Assembly (NCBI GenBank): GCA_021234155.1
Contig: JAJEKV010000027.1
Location: 12,166,716 to 12,230,715 of the forward strand
Length of the DNA stretch: 64,000 bases
DNA from: Isoetes taiwanensis
Lineage: Eukaryota > Streptophyta > Lycopodiopsida > Isoetales > Isoetaceae
Reading direction: 5' to 3'
Part shown: positions 45,524 to 57,339 of the stretch, one piece after another
Layout: each line of letters opens with the position of its first letter
How positions within the stretch are numbered: position 1 is the first letter of the stretch
The notes under the pieces: model-generated
Seen by the model: the letters and a program-made list of their open reading frames with translations, nothing else
Told to the model about the DNA's origin: nothing
Databases searched by the model: none
Made by a program: the position numbers and the translations under genes

Positions 45524-46430
45524 TCATGGAACCAATGTGGTGTTTGCCGTGACTAAAAGAGTTGAGCGTCGGGGAAAGGCGTCCAGAGACTCCGGTGGAG
45601 GATCATCGGTGTGGATGCGTGAAAGATAATCCGGGACAACATGAGATTTGCCGGCCTTGTGAACAATTTCAAAGGGGCAAATTCTTGGAGAAGAAGCTGA
45701 CCAACGAGCAATGCGGCCCGTGGGCGTGGATTTGTTGATCAAATAAAGGAGTGCTTGGTGGTCAACAAAGAATTTGATCGACCGCCCAAAAGGTAGTGGC
45801 GGGGCGTTGGACCACGAGAAAATGAGACCCAAAGCTTCACGCTCGTGGCGAATAGTTGCGCTCCGCTGAGAATTGAGTTTTTTTTGGCGTATCGGTTTGG
45901 TTTGTCGGTGCATCATATTCTTGAAAAGAACAGCTCCAATAGCAAACGCCGGAGACATCGACATGAACATGAAAGGGCTTGTCCCATTGAGGAGGAACAA
46001 GAACCGGGGCCGAGTAAGCAAAAGCTTCAACCGTTGGAAAGCGACATCTGCACGGGAATTCCAAGCCCGGTGGATTCATCACCCGTGAGTTTATGAATGG
46101 GATGCGCAATGGGCCGCTAGTCCGAGGAATGAAGGTGGAGTAATAATTGACCTTACCCGGGAAAGAGCGTGTCTCCTTGATATTGGCTGGTGCTTGAGCT
46201 TTGAGCACCTGGCCCGATTTTGGCGGGATGCGTGGTGGTGACACCTTTCTTCGACAACGCGTCCCTAACGAGAACACACGAGGTGACACAAAAGGTGCAT
46301 TTCTCGGGATTGAGACTAATGCTGGGACTCATCACATTTCTGAAAGACGAGTTCCAATTTATCCAAATGGTCAACCATGGAATCAGTAGGCGAGAGAAGT
46401 CATCTTGAAAAATTTGCAAGAAGGGATTTT
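45524..46430 (-). pseudogene. Element B RNase H and RT connection
   Basis: In order: the RT connection (ANIKETRSFPGKVNYYSTFI), an RNase H core start (KPFHVHVDVSG), and a second part with FGRSIKFFVDHQALLYLINK and CPFEIVHKAGKSHVVPDYLS. These are standard gypsy RNase H blocks spread over three frames. Confidence 0.85.
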
Positions 46431-47141
46431 CCTTCATAAAATCATGAAAACTGAGAGCATGATGCATTGAAACGTGGATGGAGAGTTTGATAAGCCAAAA
46501 GGAACCACCTTGTAGGTAAAAAAGTGCACAGGGGTGGTGAAAGTAGTCTTGAGTTGATCAGATTCTTTGATTGAGATCTGATTGTAGCCAGAAAAACCAT
46601 CCATGAAGGAGTACATTTCATGTCCAGCAACCTCTTCCAGAACCTGGTCTGTGAAGGGAAGTGGAAAATGATCACGCTCCGTAGCCTGATTGAGTTTTCG
46701 GTAGTCCACGCAAACACGGATCTTACCATTGTGTTTGAGTGCAATGACGATGGGGCTCACCCATTCAGAATGTTTGACCTCATAGATCAAACCTGCAGCA
46801 AGGAGTTTGTCAATTTCCGCCTTGACGCGATCACGGTAATTTGGGTTGAGCCGGTACTGTCGTTGCTATACTGGGCGTGCATCAGACTTGGTAGGAATGG
46901 TGAGTTCCCCCAAGGTTTTGTTGATTCCCCGAAGATCTCTGTAGCTCCAGGCAAAAATGTGTTTGAACTTTTTGAAGAGCGTGACGGCCCTGTTACGATA
47001 GGGTGTCGGAAGATTTGCAGCAATTCGGACAGGCTGATTGTTGCCTACGTCCACAATCTCGACTTGAGTCACGAATATGGGGATAACCGTGTCTGGACAA
47101 TATGGCAGGAGGTTGAAGCATAACGGGGATGCGTGGCACAC
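46360..47141 (-). pseudogene. Element B reverse transcriptase
   Basis: Blocks seen: HIFAWSYRDLRGIN (entry), SEWVSPIVIALKHNGKIRVC with VDYRKLNQAT, SFMDGFSGYNQI (first catalytic Asp), VPFGLSNSPSTFQ and FLQIFQDDF (Q-D-D in place of Y-x-D-D, at about 46400). The order and spacing are those of Ty3/gypsy RT. A frameshift separates the last two blocks and another lies near 46790. Confidence 0.88.
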
Positions 47142-47431
47142 TCTGCGTGGTAAAAAAGAGAGGTTCTTCGAAGTTTCATCAAGCGAGAGGTTGCTTCATA
47201 ACGGCATGTACATCTACAGGAGAGGGCGGGGAGGTTCAAAGATCGAAAAGTGATCAACACGTTGGATGCGATTGCAAGGAGCGGTAAGGGTCAAGCAAAG
47301 CAGCCCACGCCGGGTCCCGATCAAGAGTCATTTCTCCCCAAGGATCGGCATATTCGGGGTAGGATGACAGAGGCGACTTGCAGTGGAGCTGAACTTGTTA
47401 GATATTACGGGCGCCCTCGAGGAATCGATTG

Positions 47432-47884
47432 TTAGGAGAGAGAGGGTTCAGCATTGTCGCCGGAAATGATTTTGCCTGTTTCCAAATCCATGGTGGCATT
47501 GAGGTGACCATCGGTGATGACTAAGCGATCCGTGGCCCAAGAATGGATACTCTTGGCACCGGCGGAGAAAAGGTCTGCCGACCAACATTTCATAATCACC
47601 GGATCTTCTCCAGCCTTCCAAACACCAAATTCAAGGGGAATCTCGAGATCACCAATGTTGATGTGAAGAAGAGGCGTGACGCCTTGAGGTCTCGTGGATA
47701 TGGCCATTGGCCAATTTGATGTCATATGGGGCCGCGATAGAGTTGTTTGATGCCCATTTGTTTTGCGGAGTTTATCCGTGATGAGATTAACTGCGCTACC
47801 TCCGTCAATTTGAACATGGTTGACTTGCTGATTGCCCACCGTGGCATGTACCGTGGGTGTAGAGGTAGCAACAGCCCCAACCAA
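47432..47884 (-). pseudogene. Element B protease region
   Basis: The active-site motif appears as HVQIDGGSAVNLI (D-G-G-S in the retropepsin-like position, as in several plant gypsy elements). Hydrophobic strands follow (VTPLLHINIGDLEIPLEFGV). Between 47150 and 47430 a degraded link leads to RT. Confidence 0.75.
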
Positions 47885-48176
47885 AACAGTCGGGAGTGGG
47901 GTAAAAGCATGTTAGGGTGTACCACTTTTGGAACCTGCAAAAGTACACACACTAGGTACTTCAGAACTGGGTACTTTCTCATTTTTATTCTCATTAAAAC
48001 TAGTACAAAGGTCCAAAATAAAAGTCAAGGATGCATTAATATTCAAAGTTAAGATAAAGATAATGCTACTGGAGACCAAAATATATATAAAAGTTCTAAA
48101 ATGTAACTTTTATTGAGACATTACACGGGTACCCAGTACCCAGTCCTGGGTACCTTTTTAGGTACTTTTTTGGTCA

Positions 48177-50476
48177 CTAAATAATACTTTTTAAGGGACA
48201 CCCTAACATGCTTTTACCCAGTGGTAACTGGTCCTTGAGAGCAGGACAGAGTTTCAAAATCGTTGCAAGACTTAGAGGAATTTTGATTTTTGCCAGCTCC
48301 TCTTGGAGTTCCAGAGGCACATGAGAAAAAGGATCTGCGGGATCCACAGGTGCTGGAGTGCGTGGTAAGGAAGCAGCAACTTCTTTGAGTAGGTCTACCT
48401 CAGCAGCGATATTTGGATATGGCTGAGAGCGTGGAGGTTGAGACATAGAAGGTGCATCTTGTCTTTGTTGAGCTCTAGTGGTGGCATGAACATTAGCCAA
48501 CGTATGCCTTATGGCCAGCTTGCATGAGGTTCAGAATGCTTTGGCGAACTTTAGGCATGACATTCGGCATGAGTTTCTCCAAGTCAGGTGCAAAATGGAC
48601 CTTTTTGTCTTCGGCATGAGGAATTGTGTCGACGGCAAAGGCAGGTTGCGTGCCATTAGGAATAATGGTTAAGGGACGTGACGCCTCGGTGCAGCGTGAG
48701 ACCAAACCAACCCAATTTGACTACCGGGCGGGAGGATTGAGAGCTTGAAAAATTTCATCCCGTGCTTGTTGATCCATCGAGGTTGATTTGCGGGGAGCTG
48801 GTTGATAGCGTGATTGCCGAGGTGCACGAGGTGGCTTTCAAGAACCGGACGGGCCTTGTTTGCCATTGGCAATCCAAAGTTGGTAAGCCGTGAGGCGGAC
48901 CGATGTGGTCCGATTTGTGCGGGGAAGCCGCACCGAACTTGTGGAAGTTGAGGGCACGCCGTGGTGGTATGACCCCATTCTTGGCGGTGATAACACCGAA
49001 GCTTTGAAGGATCAAAAGGAGGGCGTGTGTTGGGTCCCCGTTGTTGCTCTATTGTTGATAGAGTTGATTGGGTTGCGCTGCGGTGGTGGTTGCCGATATG
49101 GCAATTGGTGCTGAGGTGTTGTTTCCACTTGATAAACCATCTTGTTGCGGAAAGGTGTAGGATGAGTGCGAGTGCACTCTTCCGTGGCATGATTGCACAT
49201 GTTGCATCGTTTACAATGAGGCGGGCCATTGGTGGAGTTGCACTCATTCGCCAAGTGGCCTTGATATTTGCAGATATGGCACCAGATCTGACTGCGCTGC
49301 GGATTGGCGTGTGGAGGTTGAACAGCAGTCTGGGGAACCATGACGGGTGGAATGAAAGGAAGCTCCTGAAGAGCCACACCACGGGAGGAAACATTGATCG
49401 AAAGTGATTGACAAGATCGATAGCTTTGCTCCAAAGTCTTGGCGCAGTATTCAGTCATGAGTCGGATATTTGGAGGAAGTCCTTGGAGAAACCAGACCAA
49501 GATCCGGCTTTGTGTGGGGTACTCCTTGAGTTTGCCGAAAGAGAATGTGAAGTCGATCCGCAAAATCCGCGGACTCGTGGGCTCTTGTTGAAGGTCATTG
49601 AGTTGCTTGAGATGAAGTTGATCATCATCCGTGGTCCCATAGTGAGAAAAAAAGGTTTTCATTTCGAACCAATCTTGTTTCCAAAGTGGCTTTTGTTGGA
49701 CATTAGCCATTGATGAGGGAGCCCACACATGTGGTGGAAAAGATGTGGAATTTCAGTTAAGGTTGCGCATGACCATTTAGGACAGCCAGAGCCTCGAATT
49801 CTTCCATATGGGCCTGAGCACTTTGGTCTAATGGTTTGCCTTTTGTGTTGCCAAAGGTAGGATAAGTCAGCTTAAGGGTCTGAAAGGTAGAGGTAAAAGT
49901 GCTGGGCTGGACAGGAACATGATAGTGAGGATATTGAGGTGGAGTTGGAGGGGGTATGGTGCTGGAAAGACCCTGCTGAAGGGGTGGCTGAGGTGGAGGG
50001 ACTGGAGGTGCCTGATCATTGGGTTTGAGGTCTGTAAGATTGTAAACAGGAAGAGCGGTGGGAAAGGTAGGGAAGGGAAACTCCTGGGGAGGAGCAAAAG
50101 AGACATGAGGATATCCCGGTCCACCCGTAGGAGATGATGGTTGTGAAGGTAGAGGCGTATGGCCAGAAGACTGATGGATGAAGGCATGTTCTGGGGTATG
50201 AAAGTAAGGTTGAGCAGGTTGAGCCAGATAGGGCTCCTGATAGTGATGAGGAGACTGAGGTTGTGAGCAATGTTTGCACGCTTGAGGCGGAGAATTTGGA
50301 CGAGACATGACACGAGGGGTGGGTGGCGCCGACTGAGCCCTAGACCGAATGTGGCCTCCCTCAATGTCATAAGCAGATCCATACATGTCACGAACAGCTT
50401 CCCTTCGATGATGGCGCTCCAAGCGAGACGCCGTCTGGGAAAGGAGTTCTTCTGGCGTGAAGTTTCGGACAGACAT
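48177..50476 (-). pseudogene. Element B Gag
   Basis: The start at 50476 (MSVRNFTPEELLSQTASRLE) lies about 50 bp after the LTR. A Pro/Gln-rich segment leads to the capsid-type core (WFEMKTFFSHYGTTDDDQLH and WFLQGLPPNIRLMTEY). CCHC knuckles follow: CHICKYQGHLANEC, CKRCNMCNHATEEC, and a partly damaged CYHRQEWGHTTTAC. A frame change at about 49740 separates the leader from the core, and others lie near 49010 and 48700. Confidence 0.85.
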
Positions 50477-50526
50477 GGCGACAGAAGAAAGGAAAATCGA
50501 ATCGAACCCGCAATGGGCGATGGCGG

Positions 50527-51094
50527 TGTTTGGGGTCCGGGTTCGGGAACTCCCGCAAAGACGACCCTCTGTGGAGGACCCTTGATCTAACAGAGAACGG
50601 GGACTATGTCACGCGGGATTTGCAAGAAAAGGACAAGAAGAAGAAAACAGAACCAAAGAGAACAATGAGAGGAAAATGATAAGCTTCCTTGATATCAATG
50701 ATGAACATACATGAGCTCTCGAAATCGAGAGAAGACTGAAGAGAGACAAGACTCAAAACTCATCTGAAAACTCATGTGCTAGCTCTACTCATATATATAG
50801 TACAATGGCCTTTGGCCCAATATAGACACTCTGACTGATCTCGGTGCTGACTCCTTGAAGGAGGCCTGATTTGCAGGAATGTTGGCGGTGCCTCTTGAAG
50901 TGCCTAGAATCACGCTGACGCTGACGCGGGCGGTGACGGGCCTTCACTTGTCTGAGCGGCGCCTCTTGATAGGCTGTTGCTTGGTCTTCTGCGGGGCCTT
51001 GGATGGCTGACCCGTGGTTGACTGCGGATCCTTGAGCTTGACTTGGTCCGTCGTATGCATGAATAGTCCTGTACCAGGAGGCACAGGACTAACA
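50527..51094 (-). repeat. Element B 5' LTR (568 bp)
   Basis: TGTTTGGGGTC to GGACTAACA on the plus strand, ended by the GATCT duplication at 51095-51099. Confidence 0.9.
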
Positions 51095-51119
51095 GATCTC
51101 TTTTTGAGAAGGGATGGAT

Positions 51120-51889
51120 TGATATGGAGCAAGCACGGGGAGTGGTCCACGGTAAATGGATTATTGGAATTATGGCAAATACTATGTAAATGTTATTCCC
51201 AAGGTCACCTAATAATATAAAGGGGCATAGGATAATATAGCATGTGGGTGTGAAGAACCATTGATATTTATGGAAGGGGTCGAGGCACTATCATTGGGAT
51301 GATTATTGGTTGAGAAAAAGATCATAGATAATGTCCCATATGATAAGTCATATAATCTAATTAAAGGCAAGGAGATATTTTGACATAAAAGGCAAATGTC
51401 TGCTAAAAAAGGCTAAAGTCGCAGAGAGATCTATAAATAGAATCGAAACTTCAGTTGGATATATCTCTGCAACTAGAACTTGGATTGAGGCATTCTTTAC
51501 CTCGTTGAAACTGGCTCGGAGTCTAGTTTCCGAATTGGGGTGGCACATCCCGTAGTACATTCGTATGAGAGAGGAATAGCCGAAAACGTGACAAGGGGTC
51601 ACAGATCACTGCCATAGCGACATCACAGATCTGCAATTGTTTCTATGAAGTGTGGCTACTTGGAGTAGCCAGATCAGCCTGGAGGGCCAATAAGCTAACG
51701 CCAGAGCTTTGTATTTGTCATAGAGCACTTGTGTTTTGCCATAACCCAGTGGATCCGGTTGGGTGGTTAATGGTGCTGCCATATCAATTGTGCATGAATA
51801 AAGTTTCTTTAGTCCAGTGTTCTATTATTTCATTATGGTTCTATGATTCTGTGTTGTTACAACTTCCCAAATATACATGAAGTGTATCA
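51120..51889 (+). repeat. Element C 3' LTR (770 bp)
   Basis: Same sequence and orientation as 34963-35729, ending GAAGTGTATCA and followed by the GTCAT duplication. Confidence 0.92.
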
Positions 51890-54028
51890 GTCATGCGGCC
51901 GATTTTGTGTCTCTTGCGAGTCCGTTTCCAGAACGCTTGTAATTTCAAGTGCAAATCATCATTGAGGGATATGGCCTATTTTTGCATTGGTGCTCTTGCT
52001 ATTTAAGTCACTTCACCTAGAGGGTTATAGCCTATTTTGCATTCCTGGACTTGTAAATTGGTTCGTGTCTTTTCCTTTTTTAGACCTATGTTCCAATGTT
52101 GTTCCTAGCTAGCAACATGTTCTAACATGCACACCACATGTTGAGGCTATTATTGTTTTTCACCATGGTTATTTTCGTTAAACTCCATCCCATTGTTTAT
52201 GTTGATCATATGATATCATTGACCTGGAGTTTTGCATTTTAATGCCGCATTTGATAATTTTGCATTTTATATTTAGTTTTATTTGAATATGAAGTATATA
52301 TAGTTCGATGGGCTTTTTGTTACGTAGATTTATATTAAGAACATTCTCGTTTGGGCTTTGCCAGCAGGATGCCATACCATTGGCTTGCTTGTGACAGTTG
52401 CTTTTCAAGCATTGATGGACTTGCTTTACTAAGAATATGTCATTGGTTTTTCATTGTTCAATTTGGATTCCGTTGGTGGCGTATTTAACAATTGCTTACT
52501 CTACTTTATTCAAGTATTATATGTGTTCTCCTTTTGATCGACCTCCCCTTCGATGAACCATTCCTGTTCCTTACCATATCCATTTAGCTTTGCTGTCCAA
52601 GCTTGAGTGGTCTTTTATGTCTTTGATTTGTTTCATCACCACCCATTTCTACTATGCTAGCCTGAACCGGACCTTAGCTACCTTAATATTCACCTTCGCT
52701 TTCCTATTCTTGTTCCAAACCATTTCACAGACCTTATGAACCTCTTTGCGTGAGATTTCTATTGATGTCCATCTCATTTCCTTCTTGACCTTTTTATTGA
52801 CTTTGCGCTAATACGTCGACACCCGCTAACTTTAACTCATCCCTTGCGGACAATAGATCTGGCTAGCTTACTAACACTATGTCATCCTTGTGTAATCACT
52901 TTTTCTTTTTTCTCATTCTGCCACATGGCTAACCTCCTTGCACTCCCCTTTGACGTCGGCACTTGAACCCATTGCCGCTTTTACCTTGGCCTTAATCTCA
53001 CCTTTGACTTCAGACCCAGACTTTGACCTTCTTTGTTTTTTCATACCCCTCTCGTTGCTCCATAACAAATTCATTGCATTGGCATTAATCCCTCATAGAA
53101 ACTGTTGAGTTCCTTGTCTTTTCAGTTTGTTCACGATTCTTTAGTTATCTCGAACAAGACTCTTTTCATGTGGCCTTTTTTCCTGCATTGGGTGACCCAT
53201 GGAGTTTTATCCTCTTATAGGATTTAGACCTTCCTTTTTTCCTCCTCATGTGATCGTAGACATCTTATCATTCTCTGCCTTGACCCTCTTTGTTGTTTGA
53301 TCCATGTTGTTTTCAGCCCGCGGCACTACGGGGTATACATGATGTTGTTCGTGCACATAGTATATTATCTTGAGCGCATTCTAATTTTGGGCTCATCTCA
53401 CCTAAACCTTCCTTCTGGACTTTCCTCTTACTTTGTGCTGACATATCTGCCCCTTCTACCTCAATCTCCTCCCTTATTCATCGCACTCATATCCTATTTG
53501 GCAAGTTGCAGTTTGGCGTCGTGTTCTTGAAGTTCTTCTGTACAGTTTACGTTTTTCCAGCACTATCCTCATACATCATTTGCATATTTGCTCTTTAGCT
53601 GTGTCTGGATGTGCCACATATTGCGTTTGGCACTCCATTGCAATTTTGTGACATGGGTTTCTATTGGATCATTTTTTATTTTTGATGCTTATTTTTCTCT
53701 AGATGTGGCGTATATTGAGTTATTGTGCTTGAGGTATTATCTTGGGCGCATTCTAATTTTGTGCGGGGTGCTAGTCCTACCGAATTCTAGTTGTCTTGGG
53801 GAATTCATTTCTAGCTGGTTGTTGCGATCTTTTTTCACTATACCTTGTGCTCTCATTGTGCATCGTGCATTGTGCTATCATTATGCATCATTTGACGGGG
53901 AATTCATTTCTAGCTAGCTGTTGAGCTCTTTTTTCACAGTGCATTGTGCTATCATTGTGCATTGTGCTATCATTATACATCATATTTGCTGATGGTGACA
54001 CAAATTTCTATTTATCATGTTTTTTCTT

Positions 54029-54662
54029 CCACCCGCTGGGTGATGCTTTTCTCCACCCTCTGGGTGATGCTATCTTCTCTTTTTCATGTATTGTTGATTT
54101 TTCCTCATTTTTAATCGCTCACATCGATTTGAGTGCTTGTTGTTGTGCAGCGTGCCGGCGCTCCTCTTCCTCTCACTCTCGCTACGTGCTTCGTGACCCG
54201 ACTCAACACTTGGAGGTTTTGCGGCAGCTGGGCTTATAGTATAGGAAGTTCTCTGGTAGTCGGCCGATTTTGTGTCTCTTGCAAGTCCCTTCCCAGAATC
54301 GCATCGATCCAAGCCATCGGATCGTCATTCTGGGCAGGGACGAGCCATTATATAAGGCTCTTCTCCATTCGGGACCAGTTATCGGCGTCTTCTCACAGCA
54401 ACACTTCTTTCATTCTCATTGCTTCCCTCCCTTCCCGCCCTGCTTGTTAGGGGCGCACGTCGTTTTTCTTTGTTCATGCACTCTTTGTTGTTATTCACCT
54501 TGGGTGTTGCTATAATAATGTTTCTTTTTTCGGCATCATGCCGCATTATTCGCCACCTGTGGGTGATGCTGTTTATTTCCACCTCGAGGGTGACACATAT
54601 TTCTTTTCACATGATTGTTCTCCACCCGTTGGGTGACGCTTTTCTCCACCCTACGGGTGATG
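54029..54662 (+). repeat. Dispersed CCACC...GGGTG palindromes (seven copies)
   Basis: Copies at 54029, 54053, 54495, 54553, 54579, 54622 and 54645 have the form CCACC-Y-N2/3-GGGTGATGC, for example CCACCCGCTGGGTGATGC and CCACCTCGAGGGTGACAC. The arms are kept while the middle varies. Confidence 0.65.
54268..54426 (+). promoter_or_regulatory. Promoter-like module with dyad and TATA box (copy 2)
   Basis: Second copy of 30919-31078, with the dyad at 54293-54335 and TTATATAAGG at 54349-54358. One G-to-A change weakens one arm of the dyad. A shorter, diverged copy of its start lies at 51896-51935. Confidence 0.45.
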
Positions 54663-55429
54663 CTATCTTCTTTTTTGCTATGTTCTTTTTCATATGTTTT
54701 CATCGCTCATATCGTTGGGGGCTGTTGTGCAGCTTGCCTCGTCACCGCCACGCATGTTTGATTTCTCTAACTATTCACGGGTGTTTCTTAGGGTTCTTTG
54801 TGTTCCTTGCAGGTTTCACGCCGTCTTCCGGGGTCCTGCTATTTTTGGGTTCACCCTCAACCTATCTCCTTTGGTTCTCCAGGCAACACATTCAAGGTTA
54901 TTGGCGACCATTTCTCATTAGGGTTTTATGGGATTATTATGATCATTATTCATGGGAACATGTTTTTCTTTCTTTTTTTTTTTTTCTTTTTCATTGGATT
55001 GACCAAAGGAAGGAAGGAAGGAAGGAAGGAAGGAAGTTTGGAAAAACCATGAGAGGTGGACCAATAAAATATTATTTTTGTATCCTTTGATGTGTCGATT
55101 TCCACAGTATAAATAATCAATTTCTTCAGCGTTATGCAAAGTTTCCAGGTGGGTGGGTTGCCATTGATCCTCATGAGCCTGTGTTAGGGTGCCATCCCGC
55201 CATTGAAACAAAGTACTCCACCCAACCCCAACGAGCGGAAACTTCTTCATCCAATCCCAAATTGATCGAAGACCAACAGCTTCTTCGCCCAACTCTGGCA
55301 CACACAGATCTCAAAGCAGATTTCTAGTGATTGTTAGTATTTGATGCTTGTAAAGTATGTAATGGGGTGCTTACAAAAGGTTATGGAGCTCAATGATTAC
55401 TGGATATATCCTTCAGCCCTTCTCCTGCA

Positions 55430-56400
55430 AATATTGCACAACAACATAAGCCAGATGAAGCATTGGACATGAATATCAATGCTTGTGCAATCTTGGGTAA
55501 CATGGTGAAAGTGAAGCGGTTTTATGCATATGTTTTGAAGATTGAATTGGGTGTGAATAAATCCATACAGAACTTCCTTATTGATATGTATAATAAATCT
55601 GAAAGTTTGGGGGGCATCGAAGGTTTTTTTTTAGGATACCTGTGTGGGATCTGATCTACTGGAATATGATGATTGAAAGATGTAGCAATGATAAAGAGAG
55701 AAATATGACTTTCGATCTCTTTTATGTGATGCAAACAACATTTATGAAACAAGATAGTTTCACATTTGCTCGCATTCTAAAGGCATGTGCTATTTCAGAA
55801 TCGTTGGTGCATGGAAAATATTTCCATGCTTTTGCTATTATTGTTCGGTGTCGGTCTGGTACTTTTATAAATAATGCACTTATTGATATGTATGTTAGAT
55901 CCAAGAGCTTGCAAGAAGCCCACATTTTATTTAATAGGATGTTCCAGCAGGATATAGTTTCATGGAATGCTATGATTGCAGGATATGCACAACATGATGA
56001 TAAGAAGATGTTTATTGCATTTTCAAGATGCAATCTAATGGTGTCATGGCAAACGAAATTACTTTTGTCAGTACCCTAACTGCTTACACATGCTTTCCTC
56101 AAGGTAAGAAGCTGCATCTCAAGCAGTAAAAGCCGGATTCGAGTTGGATGTTCTTGTAGTCAATATAATCATCGATATGCACATCAAGTATGACTACTTA
56201 GTTCATGCCCATGAAGTCTTTGGTAAATGTCAGTTCTTGAATAGCTATGGTGGGAGTATGTGTTCAGCATGGTTATGTCATATAAATTATTCTGGCAAAT
56301 GAAAAAATAAGGCATTAAACCATATAATATTACCTTTGTTGATGTCTTTCGTGCCTCTATTGGTGTTGCAGCACTGGATGAACGAAGGCATATTACTGAT
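55430..56400 (+). pseudogene. PLS-class pentatricopeptide repeat (PPR) pseudogene
   Basis: Several 35-residue PPR units are recognisable: FLIDMYNKSESL, then WDLIYWNMMIERCS, DSFTFARILKACAISESLVH, NNALIDMYVRSKSLQEAHIL, DIVSWNAMIAGYAQHD and, after shifts, NITFVDVFRASIG. The W-N-x-M-I and L-I-D-M-Y phrases are typical of plant organelle RNA-editing or RNA-processing PPRs. Frame changes at about 55635, 56040 and later, and the lack of start and C-terminal domains, make it a fragment. Confidence 0.85.
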
Positions 56401-56457
56401 ACAAATGGAGGACCTGTATGTATTTGACGCTCTGTGCTTATGTTTGTTTATGCTTCC

Positions 56458-56636
56458 GTAGCTAGGTCGGTCCCGAGGGCAACGAGATGGATGACACGTC
56501 CATTCTGCACCATCGAGTTCTTGTGGTTAGCAAGGATTCGGTGTTAGGTGGACGGCCTCTGTCAGCATGCACGTTTGCACGAGGGATGAACTCTAGTTCG
56601 TATACGATGGGAGCATCAGATACAGGGGACGTCAGA
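56458..56636 (+). repeat. Element D 5' LTR remnant
   Basis: Its last 60 bp (GAGGGATGAACTCTAGTTCG through GGGGACGTCA) match the end of the element A/F LTR. The first ~1.4 kb of the LTR is missing, replaced by the PPR-bearing sequence. Confidence 0.75.
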
Positions 56637-56637
56637 G

Positions 56638-56649
56638 TGGTATCAGAGC
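56638..56649 (+). other. Element D primer-binding site
   Basis: TGGTATCAGAGC, as in element A, followed by the same AATGNTCTTGG. Confidence 0.92.
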
Positions 56650-56851
56650 AATGATCTTGGATCAAACAGTGACTATTTTCCCAACTAGTACTAACATTTA
56701 GAAATTCCACCTTGGAGATAATAATCCAAGCATGAGCCTCGAAAATGGGAATTTTTTTCTCATCTCAGAATGATAAGCTAAGCTAGTAATAGTTAGCAAA
56801 TATAAAGTTGTAAATTATAATAGAACTGAAAATTTTGGCCATTAGAAAGTG

Positions 56852-57117
56852 ACTACTCACAGAGTGCGCCTGGGGCCTTAGCTAAAATTTAGCTCGAGCC
56901 TCTCGCGCACTGTGTGCGTATTTGACCATAGTTCACCAAGAAATATGCATAATTAGAGTAATTTGATAGCATAAGATCAAAATTTGAGCTAGGAAAACCT
57001 GTCAGATCCCTAAGAATGTGCCTAGAAAAGATGCTAGTTGAAAAACAGTGACTACTCACAGAGTGCACCTGGAGCCATAAAAATTAGCTCTAGCCTCTCA
57101 TGCACTGTGTGAGTAGT
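56852..57117 (+). repeat. Stem-loop repeats in the leader of element D (two copies)
   Basis: Copies at 56852-56921 and 57051-57117, 199 bp apart. In the second, ACTACTCACAGAGTGCA pairs with TGCACTGTGTGAGTAGT with one mismatch in 17. An inner stem, GGCCTTAGCTAAA/TTTAGCTCGAGCC, is best seen in the first. Confidence 0.85.
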
Positions 57118-57339
57118 GGGAGTAAATTTTGCCTTAGGGAACCAGATATTTCAAGCCAACAAATAATAATATTCTAAATAGTTAGACGACATGAAAATTA
57201 CAGGTGGAAACCCTAAAACTCCCAAACCTATAAATGGACGTTTAGGGTTCCTCAGTCCTACCTTACATCCCTAGTTATTGAGCTCCGACCAACAAGACGA
57301 TTTTTAGGCGCCAATGAGGCGATCAAGCTATATCAAGAC

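Larger units (their letters stand above)
39693..51094 (-). mobile_element. Element B: full-length Ty3/gypsy retrotransposon with an extra 3' coding region
   Basis: LTRs at 50527-51094 (5') and 39693-40262 (3') have TGTT...AACA ends, and GATCT is duplicated at both flanks. In element order: Gag with CCHC knuckles, protease, RT, RNase H, integrase, then a ~3-kb extra coding region before the PPT (TTTGGTGGGGGG). No chromodomain is seen, so it is not a chromovirus; the layout recalls the Athila/Tat side of the family. The base after the 5' LTR is not TGG, so the primer is unusual or the site is mutated. Confidence 0.92.
34963..51889 (+). mobile_element. Element C: non-autonomous LTR retrotransposon hosting element B
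   Basis: LTRs at 34963-35729 and 51120-51889 are near-identical, with termini TGATA...TATCA. The 5-bp target duplication GTCAT is intact at 34958-34962 and 51890-51894. A tRNA-Met PBS follows the 5' LTR, and a purine tract, GAGAAGGGATGGAT, precedes the 3' LTR. Without element B it is about 5.5 kb. Only an 86-codon frame is visible; there is no protease, RT or integrase, so it must borrow enzymes from another element. Confidence 0.92.
51895..55300. repeat. Pyrimidine-rich noncoding region (right part)
   Basis: Continuation of 30520-34962 beyond element C. It repeats phrases of the left part, such as TTTGGCGTCGTGTTCTTGAA (53512 and 34490) and the promoter-like module at 54268-54426. A (GGAA)n microsatellite lies at about 55005-55035, after a T-run at 54967-54985. 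Open frames here are short and contain no known domain. Confidence 0.6.

Noticed and set aside
54918-55301. Minus-strand 127-codon frame with Lys/Pro/Ser runs
   Set aside because: Much of it is translation of the GGAA microsatellite and T-run, so it is low complexity.
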